This document shows, piece by piece, positions 1 to 5,711 of a stretch of DNA of 10,105 nt. Source of the stretch: Fibrobacter sp. (GTDB taxonomy: Bacteria > Fibrobacterota > Fibrobacteria > Fibrobacterales > Fibrobacteraceae); assembly GCA_021443065.1 (NCBI GenBank), contig JABUUR010000018.1, positions 1 to 10,105 on the forward strand, read 5' to 3'. A program made the position numbers and the translations under genes. How positions within the stretch are numbered: position 1 is the stretch's first letter; every line of letters starts with the position of its first letter. The notes beneath the pieces are model-generated. The model was given only the letters and a program-made list of their open reading frames with translations. It made no database searches and was not told where the DNA came from.

Positions 1-164
<164 letters not shown>

Positions 165-173
165 TTAACCTTA

Positions 174-500
174 TCAGATGAGCCGAACGTCCCGCACCGC
201 AGGCTTGCCCAGCACTAAATTACACTTGTCAATGATAGCTTTTTTTTGCAGGAACAATTCCTGTTTCCATGCGGAATTGGCGGCCTTTAGCACCAAAATA
301 TTCTTCTTCATTTCAACAGGCTGAACGTGGGGCAAAAGTTGGGTTCCCACGATGTTTTCAAAGCAGTCGCAAAGGGTCTTGAAGGTGATGTCCTCCGAAA
401 TTTTATGCTTGTCCAGGACCATCTTCAAAAGCACCCCGATGTCTGTAGGATCCCCCCCACAGATGTTTTTCGTACGCTTTTTCTTGTTGTAATTATCCAT
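174..500 (-). CDS. dciA: DUF721 protein, DciA-like replicative helicase loader candidate
   Basis: This 108-residue protein belongs to the DUF721 family by pattern: FENIVG (residues 47-52) matches the W/F-xxIVG entry of the domain, NSAWKQEL (75-82) its conserved Ser-x-Trp-x-x-Glu-Leu core, and N94 with VRDVRLI at the C-terminus the closing strand. The family includes DciA, the ancestral loader of the DnaB helicase in bacteria without DnaC/DnaI, and DUF721 genes often sit beside gyrB. The N-terminus is short and basic (KKKRTK). The start ATG (500-498) shares one base with the upstream permease stop (TGATG) and has no Shine-Dalgarno sequence of its own, so translational coupling is likely. Only 12 bases separate its stop from gyrB. 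Family assignment is firm from motifs; the helicase-loading role in this organism is inferred from family knowledge. Confidence 0.86.
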   Translation of the reverse strand: MDNYNKKKRTKNICGGDPTDIGVLLKMVLDKHKISEDITFKTLCDCFENIVGTQLLPHVQPVEMKKNILVLKAANSAWKQELFLQKKAIIDKCNLVLGKPAVRDVRLI

Positions 501-1285
501 CAGAGAAGCAGTAACTTGGAAAGTACAAAACCGCCGATCAGAATGCTCGTCATTCCGGCCACCACGGTAGACTTCGTGCTCTTGCCGACCCCTTCTGCAC
601 CGCTGTGGGTGTTGAATCCAAAGAAACAGGCGTAACTGGCAATAAAGTAGCCGTACACAAAAGCCTTGATCAGGCCCACCGCCAAATCCCAGTTCTCGTA
701 GAACATGCGCACGCCGTAGAAAAACACGGAGAAGGATACGTCCTTGTAGATGGCTGCCACGGCGTAACCGCCCACAATGCCCACGAAAATGCTGATGACC
801 GTCAAGAGCGGAAGCATGATTACCGTGGCTATAAGCCTTGGAGCAAGCAAGAACTTGTAAGGGTTCAAGCCCAGCACCTTGTACGCGTCCAACTGTTCCG
901 TGACCGCCATGGTCCCCAGTTCAGAACACATGGAGGCCCCGATGCGCCCCGCCAAAACCATTGCCGTAAGAATGGGGCAGAGTTCCACCATCACGGACTT
1001 GCCCACCGCCATGCCCACAAACATCAATGGAATCATGTCTGCAAACTGGTAGGCCAGCTGCCAGGACATGATGGCACCTGTGGCAAGGGATGCCGCCAGC
1101 ACAACGGGAATGCTGGTGACGCCCACGTGCTGCATCTGTTCTACGGTGGTGTGGAAATTGCTGAATGCCCCGGGAATGCTCTTGAACATCTGCCACACGA
1201 ACAGCAGATAGTTGATGACCGTGTGCAGAAATTTCCGGATGTATTTACCCAGACCTTCTGCAATCTTGTTCATCACTTTAATCAA
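500..1285 (-). CDS. mlaE: MlaE/YrbE-type ABC transporter permease (lipid transport between inner and outer membrane)
   Basis: A 261-residue integral membrane protein of the MlaE permease family, which moves phospholipids between the two membranes with an MlaF-type ATPase and an MlaD-type MCE protein. The diagnostic block is at residues 101-151: ELCPILTAMVLAGRIGAS, then SELGTMAVTEQLDA and a NPYKFLLAPRL element. Hydrophobic segments lie near 56-75, 85-112, 152-177, 202-222 and 243-261. Length fits the family. The TTG at 1285 is chosen because AGGA, overlapping the stop of the upstream protease gene, lies 6 bases before it; an ATG at 1273 (257 residues) is the alternative and has no clear ribosome site. 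The protease gene ends 9 bases upstream and the stop overlaps the dciA-like start. No ATPase or MCE gene is beside it, so its partners must be encoded elsewhere. Confidence 0.92.
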   Translation of the reverse strand: MIKVMNKIAEGLGKYIRKFLHTVINYLLFVWQMFKSIPGAFSNFHTTVEQMQHVGVTSIPVVLAASLATGAIMSWQLAYQFADMIPLMFVGMAVGKSVMVELCPILTAMVLAGRIGASMCSELGTMAVTEQLDAYKVLGLNPYKFLLAPRLIATVIMLPLLTVISIFVGIVGGYAVAAIYKDVSFSVFFYGVRMFYENWDLAVGLIKAFVYGYFIASYACFFGFNTHSGAEGVGKSTKSTVVAGMTSILIGGFVLSKLLLL

Positions 1286-1294
1286 GAGGATTCC

Positions 1295-3118
1295 TTACTT
1301 CTTCTTGACTGGCTTTGCCTGTGCGGGCTTCTTTGCAGCCTTCTTTTCGGGGGCGCCAATGGCCTTCTTGTAGAGGTTCATGTCGCTTAGGTACTTGACG
1401 GCTTCCTTGAGTTGGTTGTCTCGTTTCAGGGAGAACGCCGTGCTTACGGAATCGTTGATGAAGGCGGTCAAAAGTTCGCGCTTGATGCCGTCCTTGATGT
1501 AGTCCTTGTTCTCGTCAAACTGGGCGTTCCTGTTGATTTCCAGCGCGGAGCGCATGTCTGCAATGCGCTGTGCCAGCAGGGAGTCGGACACGGTCTTGGA
1601 ACTGTCGCCCATGTAGTTCTGCTCGCGGATGATGCTCTTTTCAAGTTGGTCTACGCCTACGAGTGCGTTGCTCTTGACCTTTGTAAAGTTGGTATCCTTC
1701 ATGCAGAAGTCGCGGAACTGCTGGAACAGGGAGTCGGGGACTTCCCATTCGGGACTCATCGTCAAGCCGTTCTTCTGAAGGTCCTTTTCCAGGTCGGGGC
1801 GTGCCTTGACTGCAAACTTGAAGTACATGGCCATGCGTTCCTGCACCTGCACCACCCAGGGCATGGGGGACAGTTCGACTTCCACGTCCGGAGTGATTCC
1901 GCCACCGCCGAACATCATGCGACCGTTGTTGGTGTAGAAAGTGTCGCGGGCGAGGGTGTCTTTCTTGAGGGAGTCCAACTTTGCTTCGTCGCCGGCTTCT
2001 TCGGCCTCGTTTTCTTCTTCTTGCAGTTTAAGGCCCTTGATGCCGTTTTCGGGCTTGTTGATGCAACGCCCGAAGGGCAGGTAGTAGAAAGCGGTGGTAA
2101 GTTTCAAGGCGTTGCCCTGGTTGTCCAGCGGGAATATGGTCTGCACGGAACCCTTACCGAAGGAGGTCTTTCCGATAATCAATGCACGGTCCCAGTCCTG
2201 CAATGCACCGGAGACGATTTCAGCGGCGCTGGCAGACCCCTGGTTTACAAGGATCACCATGGGTATGTCCTGCTTGACCACGCCATCCCTGCGGGAACGG
2301 CTTTCGGTCTGCTGGGTGCGGCCCTTGGTGCTTACGATGGTGTTTCCTTTCTTCAAGAAGAGTTCGCTAATGTCGATAGCCTGGTTCAAAAGTCCACCGG
2401 GGTTGTAGCGCATGTCGAGGATGATCTTTTTCATGCCTTGCTGCTGGAGGGCTTTGATGGCGTTCACCACATCGCTTGTGGTCTTGTCGCTGAACGTTGC
2501 CAACTTGATATAGCCGATGTCGTTTTCCAGCATGCCGTAGTATGGAACGGCGTGCACGACAATCTCTGCGCGGGTAATGGTAAAGTCCATCAGGTCGGGC
2601 ACCCCTTCGCGCTGGATAGAGATGGTCACGTCCGTACCGATTTTACCACGGAGCTGGTTCACGGCGTCGTCCAGGGTGAGCCCCTTGGTTTCCTTGCCGT
2701 CAATTTTACGGATTTGGTCGCCGGCGCGGATGCCCAGGCGGAATGCGGGGGTGCCGGAAAGGGGCGAGATGACGGTCAGCACATTGTCGCGAAGGCTAAT
2801 GGTAATGCCCACGCCGCCAAATTTTCCTTCCATGCTCACCTTGAGGCTTTCGTAGTCCTTTGGGGAAAAAACGGTGGTGTGAGGGTCCAAGATGTCGCGA
2901 ATGCCGTTGAGGGCCGCGTCGGTAAGTTCCGTGGGGTTTACATCTTCCACGTACTTGCGGTTGACTTCGGAAAGGACCTTGTTCAGTCGGGAAACTTCGT
3001 CGTAGAAATCTCCGACGGGGGCTTGCTTTTCCTTTGCAGCAAAGGCGCCGTTGGCCAGGCACAGTGCAGAAAGGGTGGCTACAAAAAGATTGCGAAAAGA
3101 CGGCTTATAGAAATTCAT
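1295..3118 (-). CDS. ctpA: S41 family C-terminal processing (tail-specific) protease, exported
   Basis: A 607-residue periplasmic serine protease. Residues 1-28 are a signal peptide (basic KPSFRN, hydrophobic LFVATLSALC, AFA-A cleavage site). A PDZ domain spans about 95-185 with GVGITI and GIRAGDQIRKIDG. The S41 core follows: DMRYNPGGLL (235-244), VNQGSASAAEIV with probable catalytic Ser297, and GKTSFGKGSVQ with Lys322 and Gln326; the 25-residue Ser-Lys spacing matches CtpA/CtpB enzymes. A Glu-rich insert (367-379) precedes the GGGGITPDVEV element. After about 420 comes a helical extension ending in a Lys/Ala/Pro tail, making it longer than the usual 400-450 residues. ATG at 3118 is chosen over a TTG at 3133 because the signal peptide then starts cleanly; there is no Shine-Dalgarno sequence. 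It is the first gene of the run to gyrB. Confidence 0.95.
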   Translation of the reverse strand: MNFYKPSFRNLFVATLSALCLANGAFAAKEKQAPVGDFYDEVSRLNKVLSEVNRKYVEDVNPTELTDAALNGIRDILDPHTTVFSPKDYESLKVSMEGKFGGVGITISLRDNVLTVISPLSGTPAFRLGIRAGDQIRKIDGKETKGLTLDDAVNQLRGKIGTDVTISIQREGVPDLMDFTITRAEIVVHAVPYYGMLENDIGYIKLATFSDKTTSDVVNAIKALQQQGMKKIILDMRYNPGGLLNQAIDISELFLKKGNTIVSTKGRTQQTESRSRRDGVVKQDIPMVILVNQGSASAAEIVSGALQDWDRALIIGKTSFGKGSVQTIFPLDNQGNALKLTTAFYYLPFGRCINKPENGIKGLKLQEEENEAEEAGDEAKLDSLKKDTLARDTFYTNNGRMMFGGGGITPDVEVELSPMPWVVQVQERMAMYFKFAVKARPDLEKDLQKNGLTMSPEWEVPDSLFQQFRDFCMKDTNFTKVKSNALVGVDQLEKSIIREQNYMGDSSKTVSDSLLAQRIADMRSALEINRNAQFDENKDYIKDGIKRELLTAFINDSVSTAFSLKRDNQLKEAVKYLSDMNLYKKAIGAPEKKAAKKPAQAKPVKKK

Positions 3119-3136
3119 GCCATAAAGATACAATTT
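3119..3136 (-). promoter_or_regulatory. Candidate promoter core of the ctpA-mlaE-dciA-gyrB run
   Basis: Read on the minus strand, AAATTGTATCTTTATGGC directly abuts the protease ATG. TATCTTTA resembles the TAnnTTTG -7 element of Bacteroidota, and the same AAATTG...GGC framework occurs before the kinase (4268-4286) and the lipoprotein (9522-9539). If it is the promoter, transcription would begin at or next to the start codon, giving a leaderless or nearly leaderless message. This is inference from resemblance only. Confidence 0.4.
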
Positions 3137-3163
3137 GATTTTCGAAAGGGTAGGAAAAAACGG

Positions 3164-3192
3164 AAAAAACCGGCCGATTAGGGCCGGTTTTT
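3164..3192 (-). terminator. Rho-independent terminator of the sigma factor gene
   Basis: AAAAACCGGCC (3165-3175) and GGCCGGTTTTT (3182-3192) form a perfect 11-base-pair stem around a 6-base loop. Read on the minus strand, the GC core is followed by six T residues (3169-3164) and, four bases later, another T run. It lies about 50 bases after the sigma gene stop and before the protease gene, so it should separate the two units. It has a T run on both sides and so could in principle work in both directions. Confidence 0.88.
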
Positions 3193-3239
3193 AATACAAT
3201 GAGAGAGAGAAAAACAAATAAAGTGACTTTTGTCAAACC

Positions 3240-4094
3240 TTATGCTGCGTCGTACAGGGCACGCTGAACTTGGTCGTTTTTCAACTTGGCCAGGGCGTTT
3301 TCCTTGAGTTGGCGAACGCGTTCCTTGGAAAGGCCTACCATGGGGGCGATTTCCTTGAGGTTCAGGTCGGCATCCATCTTGAAGCCGAAATAGAGTTTGA
3401 TGATTTGCAATTCCTGTTCAGAAAGATTCTGTTTCATTACTTTGTTGAAAACCTTTCTACGGTCCTTGCTTTCGGCGAAAGCGTCGGTCACGGAATTTTC
3501 TGCAGCGATGGTGTCACCGATGGTGGTGTCGCCGTCCTCGCCGACGGGAGTGTCCAAGGAACTGGAGCGGTTGCCCATCATAAGGATTTTTTCGATGTCC
3601 TTTGCCTTGTACTTGGAAAGTCCTTCCAGGCTTTCGGGGTCTACGGCGAGTCCGCCGCCAATGACTTGCCTAAGTTTGCCACCATTCTTGTTGAAACGGC
3701 GAAGAACAAGTTCCTTCTCGGCGCTGATGCGAACCATTCGGCCTCGTTCTGCGATGGCACGGGTAATGTTCTGGCGTATCCACCACACGGCGTAACTGAT
3801 GAACTTGATTTTTTGATTGGGGTCAAAACGCTGGGCGGCCTCGATGAGGCCCATGTTGCCTTCGTTGATCAGTTCGTTGACATCAATTCCCTGACCCTTG
3901 TAAAGGTTGGCTATGTTTACCACGAAACGAAGGTTGGACTTTACCAGAAGATCCATGGCGGCCTTGTTGCCAGTCTGGGCCTTTTGGAGTAAAACTTTTT
4001 CCTGTTCTTTGGTCAGCAGAGGATACTTTGAAATATCGTTCAGATATTGGAAGTACACGTCTCTTTCACCGCGAGCTGTTGAAGTCCTTACCAT
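3240..4094 (-). CDS. rpoD: RNA polymerase sigma factor, RpoD/sigma-70 family, short form
   Basis: A 284-residue sigma-70 family factor that directs RNA polymerase to promoters. Region 1.2 is at 11-40 (DVYFQYLNDISKYPLL). Region 2 covers 43-125 with NLRFVVNIA, NELINEGNMGLIEAAQRFDP and the -10-recognition helix FISYAVWWIRQNITRAI. Region 3 follows (about 126-200, with LDTPVGEDGDT), and region 4.2 holds the -35-binding helix-turn-helix LKEIAPMVGLSKERVRQL (247-264). Region 1.1 is absent, as in the short primary sigma factors of Bacteroidota. ATG at 4094 is chosen over a GTG at 4160 because a near-perfect GAGGAGG sits 5 bases before it. Its own promoter candidate and terminator make it monocistronic. 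It may be the housekeeping factor or a group 2 paralogue; the window cannot decide. Confidence 0.93.
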   Translation of the reverse strand: MVRTSTARGERDVYFQYLNDISKYPLLTKEQEKVLLQKAQTGNKAAMDLLVKSNLRFVVNIANLYKGQGIDVNELINEGNMGLIEAAQRFDPNQKIKFISYAVWWIRQNITRAIAERGRMVRISAEKELVLRRFNKNGGKLRQVIGGGLAVDPESLEGLSKYKAKDIEKILMMGNRSSSLDTPVGEDGDTTIGDTIAAENSVTDAFAESKDRRKVFNKVMKQNLSEQELQIIKLYFGFKMDADLNLKEIAPMVGLSKERVRQLKENALAKLKNDQVQRALYDAA

Positions 4095-4099
4095 AATTG

Positions 4100-4106
4100 C
4101 CTCCTC
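4100..4106 (-). promoter_or_regulatory. Strong Shine-Dalgarno sequence fixing the sigma factor start
   Basis: On the minus strand, GAGGAGG followed by CAATT precedes the ATG at 4094. It is the best ribosome site in the window. It rules out the upstream GTG at 4160, whose first 22 codons would run through the promoter region. Confidence 0.85.
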
Positions 4107-4126
4107 GTTTTTCTTGTTTACGTGTA

Positions 4127-4134
4127 CAAAGATA
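4127..4134 (-). promoter_or_regulatory. Candidate -7/-10 element of the sigma factor promoter
   Basis: On the minus strand the sequence TATCTTTG matches the Bacteroidota -7 consensus TAnnTTTG exactly. It would place the transcription start near 4120, giving a leader of about 25 bases that contains the GAGGAGG ribosome site. A GTGACA lies 20 bases upstream as a weak -33/-35 candidate. Position and match support it; no start site is known. Confidence 0.5.
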
Positions 4135-4194
4135 CCTTTAAGCAGGTTTTCGAGTGTCACTGTTTAAACATGTATTCGCAAAAGTTCTATACAG

Positions 4195-4258
4195 ATTTTG
4201 TCTTTGTTTTGTAACCGTTTGTCGGGATTTTATGCATTTTTGTCATATTTTTGTCATA
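4195..4258. promoter_or_regulatory. Helically phased T-tract / TTTGTC array between divergent genes
   Basis: Six T-tracts, centred near 4197.5, 4208.5, 4219, 4229.5, 4239 and 4250, recur about every 10.5 bases, which is one DNA turn. Four carry the exact word TTTGTC (4197-4202, 4218-4223, 4239-4244, 4250-4255; spacings 21, 21, 11) and one carries TTTGTA (4208-4213). The last two units are a 12-base direct repeat ATTTTTGTCATA (4236-4247 and 4247-4258). Phased A/T tracts are known to bend DNA, and same-face direct repeats at 21 bases resemble dimeric activator sites. It sits upstream of the kinase start and behind the sigma promoter; which gene it serves is unknown. Confidence 0.6.
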
Positions 4259-4267
4259 GATAGAGGT

Positions 4268-4286
4268 AAATTGAAAAATATAAGGC
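4268..4286 (+). promoter_or_regulatory. Candidate promoter core of the histidine kinase gene
   Basis: AAATTGAAAAATATAAGGC shares the AAATTG start and the T/A-rich stretch ending in GGC with the sequences at 3119-3136 (minus) and 9522-9539 (plus). It lies 10 bases after the phased T-tract array. If used, transcription would start close to 4286-4290, which suits the ATG at 4317 better than the TTG at 4293. Confidence 0.35.
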
Positions 4287-4316
4287 TAAATTTTGAGTAA
4301 ATCATGGGGTTTTATC

Positions 4317-5531
4317 ATGTTTCATTGCATAAAAGAACGATTTGTAGGTTTTGTCAACAGGCAAAGACATCACTTGGCGAATCTTCAAGAAGCTTCCTTT
4401 GACCGTGGCGAGCAAGAGTTATTTAAAATCCTGGATGACGAAAAGCTGATAGACCGTTTTCCTGCGACGATTCCCATGATCGCCCTGCTGGTGTGGGGCT
4501 TTATTCTCACTTTCCCCTTGGTCATCGTTCTCCATTCCAGCCATTTTTCTGCGGACAGGCTGACCGCATCTAGCGTGGTCGAATATTACGTTCCCCTGCT
4601 GATGACGTTTTTCGTGTTCGTTATCAACCAGAAGATTCTAGTTCCGAAATGTTTCTTTAAAAAGAAATACTTCAAGTTCATTGTCGGGAACGCCTTGATT
4701 TTGTTGCTCAGTGTCTTTGTACGAGAAATCTTTGTGTTCATCGTCTCCAGAGACCCCTCTGAAACGTGGAATGATTTTTTCAGTACGAGCATTTTTTTTC
4801 AAAGGCACTTCAGTCCGTGGGTGATTGTAAGCTTGGGCATTAGCCTTGGGGTGGTGAGCACTTGCAGTATCTTGATCAGCGTTTTCTCCCGACAGGTGGT
4901 GCGCGCCTTTGTCATTCGTGAAAGGAGCCGCGCCCGCATTGAATATGAACTTGACTTTTTAAAGCAGCAACTGAGTCCCCATTTTTTGTTCAACACCCTG
5001 AACAATATATCCAGCCTGATTACCATTGATCCTAAACTTGCCGAAAGATCCATGCAAAAACTTTCGCAACTTCTTCGTGTTACTTTGTACCAGACGGAGG
5101 ACAAGTTCATTACCCTGCGAGAAGAAATGGACATTCTTGAAAAGTATGCAGACCTGGAAAAACTACGTCACGATGAAAATTTTGAATTCATTTTTGAAAA
5201 GAATATCGAGAATCCAAATCAGGCCATAGAACCCTTGCTGTTGATGCCTTTGCTGGAAAACTCCATGAAGCATTGCGTCAAACCCAACGGCAAGAGCTTT
5301 TCGCATGTTTTTGTGAATCAAAGCGGAAACCGGCTGTATGTTAAAATGGAAAACAGCAATTATCCTCGAAAACCGAAGGACTCTGTAGGCGGCCTGGGGT
5401 TGAACACGTTTAACAAGCGGATGAGTCTTTTATATAAGGATGCGTACACCTACAATACAAGGGTCGAAAATGAGGTGTATATATGCGAATTGAACATTAC
5501 CCTAAAAAATATGGATAAAAAATTAGGGTAA
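4317..5531 (+). CDS. LytS/AlgZ-type membrane sensor histidine kinase (His_kinase family)
   Basis: A 404-residue inner-membrane kinase. After an N-terminal cytoplasmic stretch come four hydrophobic segments near 50-73, 92-109, 121-143 and 167-190, then a linker helix (RERSRARIEYELDFLKQQL) and the kinase. The phosphoacceptor block QLSPHFLFNTLNN places His222; the N box is PLLENSMKHCV (Asn315) and the G box GGLGLNTFNKRM (358-369). These motifs define the LytS/YehU/AlgZ family, which normally phosphorylates a LytTR-domain response regulator. No such regulator is beside it here. A TTG at 4293 would add eight residues; AAGG at 4282-4285 is its only support, while GGGG sits 7 bases before the ATG. 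No periplasmic or cytoplasmic sensor domain is visible beyond the membrane part, so the signal is unknown. It looks more AT-rich than its neighbours. Confidence 0.92.
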   Translation: MFHCIKERFVGFVNRQRHHLANLQEASFDRGEQELFKILDDEKLIDRFPATIPMIALLVWGFILTFPLVIVLHSSHFSADRLTASSVVEYYVPLLMTFFVFVINQKILVPKCFFKKKYFKFIVGNALILLLSVFVREIFVFIVSRDPSETWNDFFSTSIFFQRHFSPWVIVSLGISLGVVSTCSILISVFSRQVVRAFVIRERSRARIEYELDFLKQQLSPHFLFNTLNNISSLITIDPKLAERSMQKLSQLLRVTLYQTEDKFITLREEMDILEKYADLEKLRHDENFEFIFEKNIENPNQAIEPLLLMPLLENSMKHCVKPNGKSFSHVFVNQSGNRLYVKMENSNYPRKPKDSVGGLGLNTFNKRMSLLYKDAYTYNTRVENEVYICELNITLKNMDKKLG

Positions 5532-5532
5532 T
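5496..5532 (+). repeat. Perfect 10-base inverted repeat across the kinase stop codon
   Basis: ATTACCCTAA (5496-5505) and TTAGGGTAAT (5523-5532) are exact reverse complements separated by 17 A-rich bases; the TAA stop is 5529-5531. The right arm can also pair differently as AGGG-TAAT-CCCT (5525-5536), so the two hairpins exclude each other. No T run follows directly, so it is not a standard terminator. Its role is unknown. Confidence 0.6.
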
Positions 5533-5590
5533 CCCTTTACAAACATATTTTTTTTGTTTAACTTTATTCGCGAGCGTTAGATAGTTTATT

Positions 5591-5624
5591 AAGTACATCC
5601 ATTTTGTTGGGGTGTACTTTTTTT
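5591..5624 (+). terminator. Rho-independent terminator after the histidine kinase gene
   Basis: AAGTACATCC (5591-5600) pairs with GGGTGTACTT (5610-5619) in a 10-base-pair stem containing one T-G wobble, with a 9-base loop, followed by seven T residues (5618-5624, overlapping the stem end). It lies about 60 bases after the kinase stop on the same strand. This makes the kinase a single-gene unit. Confidence 0.8.
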
Positions 5625-5651
5625 GTTTGATGCTCCTTTTATATATGCGAT

Positions 5652-5678
5652 GGGGTTCGCGAGTGCCGCCCCTTTTTT
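5652..5678 (+). terminator. Second terminator-like hairpin, possible attenuator before the secreted protein pair
   Basis: GGGG (5652-5655) and CCCC (5669-5672), extended by one T-G wobble pair, enclose an 11-base loop and run straight into six T residues (5673-5678). The stem is short but entirely GC apart from the wobble. TATATATG-like sequence just upstream (5640-5647) could be a -10 element, in which case the hairpin lies in the leader of the next gene rather than at the end of the kinase unit. The loop contains TTCGCGAG (5656-5663), also found at 5567-5574. Confidence 0.45.
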
Positions 5679-5711
5679 GATACATCAACATTTTATTTCT
5701 TTGGAGGTCCA

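Noticed and set aside
605..1390. Plus-strand open frame of 261 residues opposite the MlaE-type permease
   Set aside because: The product is rich in His and lacks any domain, while the minus strand encodes an unmistakable permease.
1412..3181. Long plus-strand open frame of 589 residues opposite the protease gene
   Set aside because: It mirrors the ctpA-like gene, which has a signal peptide, PDZ and catalytic motifs. The antisense product has no recognisable domain and reads through the terminator region; long antisense frames are common where codon use is GC-rich at third positions.
3270..3992. Plus-strand open frame of 240 residues opposite the sigma factor gene
   Set aside because: It is the antisense shadow of a strongly conserved sigma factor sequence.
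4095..4160. Upstream GTG start for the sigma factor (22 extra residues)
   Set aside because: The extra codons cross the likely promoter and ribosome site, and family alignment starts near the ATG that follows GAGGAGG.
5496..5532. Inverted repeat at the kinase end as an insertion-sequence end or attachment site
   Set aside because: No transposase or integrase, no target-site duplication and no second copy were seen.
5567..5663. TTCGCGAG repeated twice (5567-5574, 5656-5663) as a phage or plasmid iteron
   Set aside because: Two 8-base copies are too few, and the word contains a simple TCGCGA palindrome; kept only as a side note to the leader hairpin.
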